Shown here piece by piece: positions 1 through 5,464 of a stretch of DNA of 14,751 bases (position 1 is its first letter; each line of letters starts with the position of its first letter). The notes beneath the pieces were generated by a model that had not been told where the DNA came from, did no database searches, and was given only the letters and a program-made list of their open reading frames with translations. The translations under genes and the position numbers were made by a program. Origin of the DNA: Planctomycetota bacterium (GTDB taxonomy: Bacteria; Planctomycetota; Brocadiia; SM23-32); NCBI GenBank assembly GCA_018400625.1, contig JAGYMJ010000295.1, forward strand, positions 1-14,751, given 5' to 3'.

Positions 1-351
1 CGTTTTCTGAGAAAATATAAGCTCGATGAATTCCCTCAGTTGATTGATGTGCTGACCGGCCACATGAGCCTGGTCGGGCCGCGGCCGGAAGTGGAAGAGT
101 ATATCGAGTGTTATCCTGAAGATGTGAAAGAAAAGATTTTGTCAGTGAAACCGGGCATTACGGACAAAGCTTCCATAGAAATGGTGGATGAGAACAAAAT
201 CCTTTCCCGGTATAATGATCCCCAAAAAGCCTATATTGAAGCTATTTTACCAGTTAAACAAAAACATTACCTCGACTATGTTGACAACCAGAGTTTCCTG
301 GGCGATCTGGTTATCATTCTGAAGACCCTTTGGAGAATAATTGCAAGATAG
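1..351 (+). CDS. Sugar transferase, C-terminal part (5' truncated by window edge)
   Basis: The frame is open from base 1 and ends at a TAG at 349-351, so only about 116 C-terminal residues are present. They carry the family signature KLDEFPQLIDVLTG followed by SLVGPRPE, then a PGIT segment, as in the catalytic domain of bacterial sugar transferases (PF02397; WbaP/PglC/EpsL-like). These membrane-associated enzymes move a phospho-sugar from a nucleotide sugar to undecaprenyl phosphate, the first step of O-antigen, capsule or exopolysaccharide repeat-unit assembly. The GITDKASIEM variant differs from the common GITGWAQV. The ATG at 40 is internal, not the start. A polymerase/ligase-type gene lies downstream at 1822-3144, so this looks like the end of a polysaccharide locus. 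The sugar donor cannot be told. Confidence 0.93.
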   Translation, partial: RFLRKYKLDEFPQLIDVLTGHMSLVGPRPEVEEYIECYPEDVKEKILSVKPGITDKASIEMVDENKILSRYNDPQKAYIEAILPVKQKHYLDYVDNQSFLGDLVIILKTLWRIIAR

Positions 352-392
352 AAAAGATTCCGCCAACAGAGAACGACCTGGGGCCACAAATT

Positions 393-412
393 ACACGGAT
401 TGACACAGATTG
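393..412. repeat. Short tandem repeat, ACACRGATTG type
   Basis: Two adjacent imperfect copies of a 10-bp unit are present (ACACGGATTG, then ACACAGATTG). This is one of several short-repeat families in the otherwise gene-poor stretch 352-988. No function is assigned. Confidence 0.55.
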
Positions 413-430
413 GGAAATGATACTTAATGG

Positions 431-616
431 TCAGCCCGTTCCGATTCCTGCAACATGCCCCAACGAAGGGGGAATATCCCTGACCGCCAGAATATCTTTA
501 GGGCCAACAGATCGAACTTGGTCCACCTTTAACGTCACAAGGGCCTGAGTACGTCCTGTACCGGTCACAAACTCCACATCAATGCCGCCCGGGTCATAGA
601 CTTCTACGACCGCATA
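431..616 (-). pseudogene. DUF4926-like gene remnant
   Basis: On the minus strand the frame ending at 431-433 (TGA) reads AVVEVYDPGGIDVEFVT, then GRTQALVTLKVDQVRSVGP and DILAVR. This matches the C-terminal two-thirds of DUF4926, a small protein of about 65-80 residues often found in toxin-antitoxin or accessory islands. The expected N-terminal part (a short strand, then a GDxGxVV turn) is missing. Upstream on the minus strand the sequence becomes a GCAAAGAACGCAAGAC-type repeat, so the 5' end appears to have been replaced. The open frame continues to 790, but that part is repeat DNA translated by chance. The family call is from memory of the consensus. Confidence 0.55.
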
Positions 617-626
617 GGCGTTGAGA

Positions 627-866
627 GCGCAAAGAACGCAAGACAGAATAATGCAAAAAGTTGGAAGTAGAACGTTGAAATGCAGGGATGCAGAGATGAA
701 AATAACGGCTACGGCAACGGCAGGAATCACACGGAGACACGGAGAACACGGAGAACGCAAAATAACCAATTTCCAATTTCCAATTTCCAAGTAACGGCAA
801 ATGGCTACGACAACGGCGGCTAACCGCTAAGACGCTAAGGACGCTAAGACGGCTACGGCTAAGAGT
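627..866. repeat. Patchwork of several short tandem-repeat families
   Basis: Successive blocks of unrelated short units sit side by side. They are GCGCAAAGAACGCAAGAC (627-644), GCAGGGATGCAGAGATG (682-698), ACGGCTACGGCAACGGC (705-721), three ACACGGAG-type units (728-753), a period-7 array of CCAATTT (766-790, about 3.5 copies) and GCTAAG-type units (824-863: CGCTAAGA, CGCTAAGG, CGCTAAGA, CGGCTAAG). No coding potential is credible here. The block separates the DUF4926 relic from the UPF0175 gene. A similar CTTTGTG array occurs at 14560-14590. Confidence 0.75.
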
Positions 867-988
867 TAGGGCTTTAAAAGAAACGGCTTACTGCTCACAT
901 TAAGAGTTTATTTTCTCACTTGCTGTTTTAGATGCTTGGTGGTAAAATAAATGATAGCTTTTGGAGCATGTTTTCAGGAGGCTGGAAT

Positions 989-1246
989 ATGCAAGCTAAT
1001 ATATCAGTGGAAATACCACGCGAAATCAGTCATGCGGTTCGTATGACTGCCGATGAGCTGAAACGGGAATTGGCCATACACCTTTTCGAACAGGAAAAAT
1101 TATCCTTCGGGAAGGCCAGAGAAATGGCTGATATGTCCGTGTGGGGTTTCATGCAGCTTTTGAAGGAAAGAGGTATAAATATCCACTATGACCAAGAAGA
1201 ATATAAACAGGATATTGAAACTTTGGGAATGCTGGAACAACAATGA
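989..1246 (+). CDS. UPF0175 family protein (putative antitoxin)
   Basis: This 85-residue protein starts ISVEIPREI and has a helix-turn-helix-like core (LSFGKAREMADMSVWGFMQLLKE) followed by GINIHYDQEEY, the arrangement of UPF0175 (PF03683). Members are usually the upstream partner of a PIN-domain DUF3368 gene and are thought to be antitoxins. I chose the ATG at 989 because CAGGAGG at 975-981 lies 7 nt upstream; the ATG at 932 lacks such a site and adds residues outside the family. Its TGA overlaps the next ATG (ATGA at 1243-1246), showing translational coupling to the toxin frame. It appears intact although its partner is truncated, so it may now be an orphan antitoxin. Confidence 0.85.
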   Translation: MQANISVEIPREISHAVRMTADELKRELAIHLFEQEKLSFGKAREMADMSVWGFMQLLKERGINIHYDQEEYKQDIETLGMLEQQ

Positions 1247-1467
1247 TTATCAGCGACTCCTCCCCTTTAGTCAGCCTCTCTTATATAAATAAACTTGATT
1301 TGCTGAAGGAGTTGTATGGGCAACTTGTAATTCCTCAAGCAGTCTGGAATGAGGTCGTTGTAAATGGTGCTGGAGAACCAGGGGCCCAAGAAGTTGAATC
1401 AGCGGATTGGATTGAGTGTAAGAATGTGAAAAATGAACGAAACAGCTATGCTGCAGAGAATTTGTAA
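1243..1467 (+). pseudogene. Truncated DUF3368/PIN-domain toxin
   Basis: The frame begins MIISDSSPLVSLSYINKLDL and continues LYGQLVIPQAVWNEVV, then GAGEPGAQEVESADWI, the N-terminal half of DUF3368 PIN-like nucleases (normally about 150-165 residues). It ends after 74 residues at a TAA (1465-1467). The first PIN acidic residue (Asp5) is present, but the later acidic residues in the GEAEAI and DE/DK segments are gone, so nuclease activity is not expected. From about codon 64 the DNA belongs to the overlapping DUF433 gene in another frame, so the toxin's 3' half was probably deleted when the two modules were joined. The 4-nt overlap with the UPF0175 gene is the normal arrangement for the pair. 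Confidence 0.78.
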
Positions 1468-1687
1468 CGCCCCCAAAATCATGCTTGGAAAACCTGTTAT
1501 AAAAGGAACCAGGCTCCCAGTGGAAATCGTAGTGGAAAAATTAGCCTACGGGGCTACCGCTGATGACTTGAAAGAAGAATACCCATTCCTTGCCGATGAA
1601 GATATTCAAGCGGCACTCCTTTATGCGGCAAAATCCCTGAGCGGGGACCCATTCTATGGGGTGCGGTCCCCCGTTTCCACGGGCTGA
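1433..1687 (+). CDS. DUF433 family protein with repeat-encoded C-terminus
   Basis: The 84-residue product has a DUF433 core: NAPKIMLGKPVIKGTRLPVE, then EIVVEKLAYGATADDL and EEYPFLADEDIQAALLYAAK. DUF433 proteins are small winged-helix-like antitoxins usually followed by a DUF5615 PIN-like toxin; none follows here. From residue 68 the codons lie inside the 95-bp repeat starting at 1635, so the tail SGDPFYGVRSPVSTG is repeat-encoded and not family sequence. The frame overlaps the broken DUF3368 gene by 35 nt. No good ribosome-binding site precedes 1433, and 1448 is an alternative start. It is probably a decayed antitoxin gene, although the core is almost complete and could still fold. Confidence 0.72.
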   Translation: MNETAMLQRICNAPKIMLGKPVIKGTRLPVEIVVEKLAYGATADDLKEEYPFLADEDIQAALLYAAKSLSGDPFYGVRSPVSTG

Positions 1688-1729
1688 CGCCGCGTGGCTA
1701 AAACAACGTGTCGTCCCGAAGGGACTTTT
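1635..1729 (+). repeat. 95-bp multi-hairpin dispersed repeat, copy A
   Basis: This 95-bp block matches the reverse complement of 14229-14323 at 89 of 95 positions by my hand alignment, without gaps. It can form three stems: GGGGACC/GGTCCCC (1643-1649 with 1665-1671), CCCGT/ACGGG (1670-1674 with 1679-1683) and GTCCC/GGGAC around a GAA loop (1713-1725). Sequence similarity stops at both ends. It resembles REP-type palindromic elements or a small non-autonomous mobile element. No transposase for it is seen in the window. Confidence 0.85.
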
Positions 1730-1767
1730 TAGCGGAAGAAAGTATATTTAGCGCAATCATTTAGTAA

Positions 1768-1869
1768 ACGGCATATACGAACACACGAGGGGCAAAAGTC
1801 CAATCCCGTCTGAAGCAAAACATGACCTTCTCCAGCGGTACTGTGGAAGGATTAAATCACAAAATTAAT
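1768..1869 (+). mobile_element. Relic of an ISL3-like transposase C-terminal region
   Basis: After a TAA at 1765-1767 this frame reads through SRLKQNMTFSSGTVEGLN and HKINLA. The FSSGxVEGLNxK segment is characteristic of the C-terminal catalytic part of ISL3-family DDE transposases, where it holds the last acidic residue (the Glu of VEG). The sequence usually continues with a K/R-rich AYGFR segment; that is absent, and the frame passes into the next gene's membrane protein. Only about 30 residues remain and no terminal inverted repeats are seen. The call rests on one short motif. Confidence 0.45.
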
Positions 1870-3144
1870 TTGGCAGGCAAGAAAATCTCAAAGAAAGAAA
1901 AGGAAAACATATTACAAAAAATGGCGTTGGTTATATTGTGCGTTCTCTGGCTGCTTCTCCCAACAGCTTTCGTCACTCGCCTGTCACGCTCGTTCGTTGA
2001 GAACGTGTTCATCCTCACCCCCCTGCTTGGCTTCATCCTTTGGGGCAAAGGCTGGCTGGGGGAATGCCGGTGGAGCAAGCCGGTCCTTGTCGCCGTGGGT
2101 GTCTTCACCGCGCTGACCGTCTTTGCTCAGTTCATACCTTTTCATCCCCTCAGCGGGCTCGATTCGGTGCGGTCGTTCCACGTTAAATTCGCCCTTGTGG
2201 TGCTCGGGATAATGTTCGTGCTGACAAAACCGCCGCTGACCAAGGCGCTGCTTTGGGGCTTTGCGCTGGCGATGCTGGTGGCGACGTTCTGGGGGCTTTA
2301 CCAGTGGATATTGGGCCCCGAGGCTTTGCCCTGGGAGTGGGACGGGAATCCGCACCTTATCTCTCCGTTCGGATACAACGTCAACCGGTTCGCTGCTTAT
2401 CTTGCCTATTTTTTGCCGGTGATGGCTGCAGCGGGATTTGCTTTCCACAAACAAAGCGTGAGGAAACTGAGGTTCTGGCTGACACCGTACGTGATATTGT
2501 TCCTGCTTTCCGTGTTTTTATTGATATTGACAGGATCAAGAGCATCACAGGGTGGATTTGCGGCGGCGGTGATTTGCATTTTATTTGGATTAGTCGCCAA
2601 AAATCGCTGCAGGAAGGTATGGATTGCCCTCGCTGTATTTTTTATTGTCCTTTGGACAGGCATATTCTGTTTGATCAGGGTCAGTGACTTAGGGGAGCGA
2701 ACGGAAAGTAAGTGGCGGAGTTCTCCTGAGTTTATCTCTGACAAACGCTTTACTCAGGTCTGGCCGGAACACTGGGAAGTGCTCCGGCCGTACAAATGGT
2801 TCGGACTGAATTTCTCGCGCGATCAGAGGGAGAAATATATCGAAGAAGAGCCGGGTTTACACGAACACAGTTTTTACATGGAGTTTTTTGCCGACAGCGG
2901 GCTGGTGGGCCTGGCCGGGCTTTTAGTTCTGGCCCTGTCATTGCTCGGCGCCGGCGTCTGGCGGCTGTGGCGGATGGATTACGGGGTGCATTACCTGCTT
3001 CTCCTGGGCGCTATGAGCAGCTACCTGGCGCTGCTTGCGCGATCGACCATGGACTCGGCCTATACCTACCAGTTCGAGTATTTCACCGCACTGCTGCTGG
3101 GCCTGGTGTGTATTCGGAAGGTTGATTGGGATCAAGACCGTTGA
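1822..3144 (+). CDS. O-antigen ligase / Wzy-type polymerase family membrane protein
   Basis: The product is a polytopic membrane protein with about ten to twelve hydrophobic segments. Two Wzy_C (PF04932)-like features are visible: LILTGSRASQGG near the middle, and a large extracytoplasmic loop ending in HEHSFYMEFFADSGLVGLAG. Enzymes of this family polymerise O-antigen or exopolysaccharide units, or transfer them to lipid A or protein, at the outer face of the inner membrane. The upstream sugar transferase fits this. The start is uncertain. The open frame begins at 1822, but its first 16 residues look like an ISL3 transposase, so the native start is probably later, such as ATG 1921 just before the first membrane helix. 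Neither has a strong ribosome-binding site. Which reaction it catalyses cannot be decided. Confidence 0.85.
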   Translation: MTFSSGTVEGLNHKINLAGKKISKKEKENILQKMALVILCVLWLLLPTAFVTRLSRSFVENVFILTPLLGFILWGKGWLGECRWSKPVLVAVGVFTALTVFAQFIPFHPLSGLDSVRSFHVKFALVVLGIMFVLTKPPLTKALLWGFALAMLVATFWGLYQWILGPEALPWEWDGNPHLISPFGYNVNRFAAYLAYFLPVMAAAGFAFHKQSVRKLRFWLTPYVILFLLSVFLLILTGSRASQGGFAAAVICILFGLVAKNRCRKVWIALAVFFIVLWTGIFCLIRVSDLGERTESKWRSSPEFISDKRFTQVWPEHWEVLRPYKWFGLNFSRDQREKYIEEEPGLHEHSFYMEFFADSGLVGLAGLLVLALSLLGAGVWRLWRMDYGVHYLLLLGAMSSYLALLARSTMDSAYTYQFEYFTALLLGLVCIRKVDWDQDR

Positions 3145-3167
3145 TAAATATTCAGTGAACCACGTTA

Positions 3168-3188
3168 CCGCCGGGCTTGTCCCGGTGG
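3168..3188. other. GC-rich stem-loop in the 3145-3389 intergenic region
   Basis: CCGCCGGG (3168-3175) pairs with CCCGGTGG (3181-3188) around a CTTGT loop, giving eight pairs with one G-U. No T-run follows, so it is not a typical intrinsic terminator. It could still stabilise or end the polysaccharide transcript. The rest of this 245-bp gap shows no gene, and I found no convincing promoter in it. Confidence 0.5.
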
Positions 3189-3389
3189 AGCGGTATTTCT
3201 GCACTACAAATGGAGGTGCCCTCCCCCCGGCCTCGCCCGCCGCGTTTCTGCCCAGGGAGGAAATAAAGTTAAATCCGTAAGTTTTTTATGGGAAGGATAT
3301 TGACACGACGATCAAATATCCTGACGGTATTCTTTTGGGGCTCTTTTACCTGACCTTTTTCCAATAAACTTCAGAATATACAAATAAGA

Positions 3390-4727
3390 ATGGAAAACAG
3401 CAAGCAAAATATCATCCTGGACTCTGTAAGCGAAGGCGTTTTTACGGTCGATATGGACTGGCGAATAACCTCCTTCAACCGTGCCGCCGAAGAAATCACC
3501 GGCATCAGACGAACCGACGCTGTGGGGAAACAGTGCCGGGATGTGCTTCAGGCCGATGCCTGTGAAAGCGGATGTACGCTGGCCGAAACCATGCGGACCG
3601 GCAAACCCGTCATGAATAAGGCCGTCCATATCATCGATGCTTCCGGCGACAGGCGGGCGATCGCCATCTCCACCGCCCTGCTGAAAGGCAGCAAGGGAAG
3701 TATCATCGGGGGCGTGGAGACTTTTCGTGATACAAGCGTGATCGAAGAACTGCGTAAGGAAATCGAAGGCCGATACTGCTGCGAAGATATTATCAGCCGG
3801 AGCCACCGGATGCGGGAACTTTTCGACATTCTCCCGAATATCGCCGAAAGCAACTCGACGGTTCTGATCGATGGGGAAAGCGGTACCGGAAAGGAACTGT
3901 TCGCCCGGGCCATCCATAATCTGAGCTTCCGCAGCGATAAGCCTTTTGTGACCGTCAACTGCGGCGCACTTCCGGATAACCTCCTGGAATCGGAGCTTTT
4001 CGGCTACAAGGCCGGCGCCTTTACGGACGCCAAGAAAGATAAACCCGGCCGCTTTGAACTCGCCGAAGGCGGTACAATATTCCTGGATGAGATCGGCGAT
4101 ATCTCGCAGAACATGCAGGTGAAGCTTCTTCGGGTTCTGCAGGATAAAACCTTTGAACCGGTCGGCGGAGTCCAGCCCGTCCAGGCCGACGTGCGGGTTC
4201 TTGCTGCAACGAACAAAAATCTTGACCGGCTCGTCAGCGACGGCTCTTTCAGGGATGATTTGTATTACCGCATCAACGTTATGCGCCTTCAGCTCCCGCC
4301 ATTGCGGGAAAGGAAGGAGGACATACCGCTGCTTGTGGACCATTTCATCCACAAATACAACCGGCTCCAGGGGAAAAACATCTCCTGCGTGACGAACGAG
4401 GTCACGGCGGCCCTGCTGTCGCACGATTATCCGGGCAACGTACGCGAGCTGGAGAACATCATCGAACACTGCTTTGTACTGTGCGAAGGCGAGATCATCG
4501 AGGCCCGGCACCTCCCCCCGTTTCTGCGTCCGCGGGGAGCGGCAGAATCTCAGCACGGCAAAGATGAAGGTCCGAAAACCATCCAGCAGATGGAGCAAAC
4601 GCTGATAGAGCAGGCGATCCAAAGAAACGACGGCAATAAAACCGCTGCCGCACGCGAGCTCGGGATCAACAAGAGCACGCTGTTCCGCAAGCTGAAAAAA
4701 TTCGAGATCAATGATGACAAAATCTAA
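3390..4727 (+). CDS. PAS-domain sigma-54-dependent transcriptional activator
   Basis: This 445-residue bacterial enhancer-binding protein has a PAS sensor (about 5-115), a short linker, an AAA+ domain (about 135-365) and a Fis-type helix-turn-helix (about 415-440, NKTAAARELGINKSTLFRKL). The AAA+ part has Walker A GESGTGKE (162-169), the sigma-54-contacting loop as GAFTDA (209-214, where GAFTGA is usual) and Walker B TIFLDE (229-234). There is no receiver domain, so it responds to a signal at the PAS domain and not to phosphorylation. The PAS carries Cys49, Cys58 and Cys62, a pattern compatible with redox or metal sensing. It overlaps the cupin gene, and a sigma-54 promoter with paired dyads lies about 0.5-0.65 kb beyond its stop, so that operon is its likely target. 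Specific effector unknown. Confidence 0.95.
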   Translation: MENSKQNIILDSVSEGVFTVDMDWRITSFNRAAEEITGIRRTDAVGKQCRDVLQADACESGCTLAETMRTGKPVMNKAVHIIDASGDRRAIAISTALLKGSKGSIIGGVETFRDTSVIEELRKEIEGRYCCEDIISRSHRMRELFDILPNIAESNSTVLIDGESGTGKELFARAIHNLSFRSDKPFVTVNCGALPDNLLESELFGYKAGAFTDAKKDKPGRFELAEGGTIFLDEIGDISQNMQVKLLRVLQDKTFEPVGGVQPVQADVRVLAATNKNLDRLVSDGSFRDDLYYRINVMRLQLPPLRERKEDIPLLVDHFIHKYNRLQGKNISCVTNEVTAALLSHDYPGNVRELENIIEHCFVLCEGEIIEARHLPPFLRPRGAAESQHGKDEGPKTIQQMEQTLIEQAIQRNDGNKTAAARELGINKSTLFRKLKKFEINDDKI

Positions 4728-5094
4728 CAAAATCCCACGTTCAGGCATTATTAAATGTAATCCGAGTACTGCGGATAATACAAGAATATTTATTGACGGC
4801 AGTACTCGTTCTCATGCTGCCCTTCAAACTGCTTCCATTGGATTGGGGACGTATAAACCAGGCTGGCAGTGGTCCTTACATGCAGGCCCGCAGACAGGTA
4901 AGAGTTCAGAGAACCATATTGGTTATGTTATCTCCGGACGTATGAAGGTCAAAGACCCATTCGGGAATGAAGCCGAGGTAGAGGCGGGATGTGCATTCGA
5001 AATCATGCCCGGAAGCGATGCGTGGGTGATGGGGGATGAGCCATGTATTGCTCTTGACTTCATACCCATGAGTAATCCTGCCAAATCCAAGTAA
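4711..5094 (+). CDS. Small cupin-domain protein
   Basis: This 127-residue single-domain cupin has the first conserved box around SLHAGPQTG and NHIGYVISGRMKV, and the second around VEAGCAFEIMPGSDAWVMGDEP. His residues of the first box are present, but the second-box position often filled by His (PGHDAW in relatives) is Ser here (PGSDAW), so metal binding may be altered. The ATG at 4711 overlaps the end of the activator gene by 17 nt, with a second ATG at 4714, implying co-transcription and coupled translation. Cupins of this size often bind small ligands, so it could act as an accessory sensor or handle the activator's effector; that is inference. No signal peptide is evident. Confidence 0.85.
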   Translation: MMTKSNKIPRSGIIKCNPSTADNTRIFIDGSTRSHAALQTASIGLGTYKPGWQWSLHAGPQTGKSSENHIGYVISGRMKVKDPFGNEAEVEAGCAFEIMPGSDAWVMGDEPCIALDFIPMSNPAKSK

Positions 5095-5210
5095 TTGCCG
5101 GTATGTTGAAAACGCCAACCGGGCCCTGGTAAGGCGCCTGGGGTCATGTGTTAACACTCCGGCTTAAGTCTTTCCCCATTTGATTCTGAACGCACGTCGA
5201 AAACAAAACA

Positions 5211-5260
5211 GGTTGCACCCTGCGCCCGGTGAAGAATCGCATCGGGTGCAAAGTGCAACC
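5211..5260. promoter_or_regulatory. Paired 17-bp dyads: candidate enhancer (UAS) for the sigma-54 activator
   Basis: Two imperfect palindromes share the plan GGKTGCA-N3-TGCAMCC. They are GGTTGCACCCTGCGCCC (5211-5227) and GGGTGCAAAGTGCAACC (5244-5260), with centres 33 bp apart, about three helical turns. They are also inverted copies of each other (5211-5231 with 5240-5260; 17 of 21 positions identical), so the region could form a long hairpin around AAGAATCG. They lie about 100-150 bp upstream of the -24/-12 promoter at 5358, the normal range for enhancer-binding protein sites. An RNA structural role in the cupin 3' end is the alternative. Confidence 0.6.
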
Positions 5261-5357
5261 GACGTCGCCGAGTCGCCTGCCTGCATTCCCGTTATTTTTT
5301 TGCATACTCTTATTTAACATGTGATTATGTTCTTCTTGTGTATTGTTTTTTTATGAA

Positions 5358-5373
5358 TGGTATGATTCTTGCT
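5358..5373 (+). promoter_or_regulatory. Sigma-54 (-24/-12) promoter
   Basis: TGGTATGATTCTTGCT matches the consensus TGGCACG-N4-TTGCW at the GG and TTGCW elements, with the correct spacing (GG at 5359-5360, GC at 5371-5372). The predicted transcription start is near 5384, giving an untranslated leader of about 80 nt before the ATG at 5465. An activator gene of the required type lies directly upstream. Confidence 0.72.
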
Positions 5374-5464
5374 TTAAGTGTTTTGTTGTTGTATTTGTTC
5401 TATCGACGCTGTTTCTACGTCAGGATCGCTTCGCGCAAGTAGAGGGTTTAGGAGAAAACACGTT

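Noticed and set aside
627..866. CRISPR array
   Set aside because: Units are 6-10 bp, directly adjacent and of several unrelated kinds, with no constant repeat or unique spacers, and there are no cas genes.
3312..4748. A 478-codon open frame on the minus strand opposite the sigma-54 activator
   Set aside because: It is the mirror of a strongly conserved AAA+ gene, its translation shows no family motifs, and codon structure explains the openness.
5148..5157. Palindrome GTGTTAACAC after the cupin gene
   Set aside because: A 10-bp palindrome is expected by chance at this scale and it fits no regulator consensus that I can name.
5378..5464. Upstream ATG giving the oxidoreductase a Cys-rich N-terminal extension
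   Set aside because: It would lie at or before the predicted sigma-54 transcription start, lacks a ribosome site, and the family begins at 5465 where TAGGAG is well placed.
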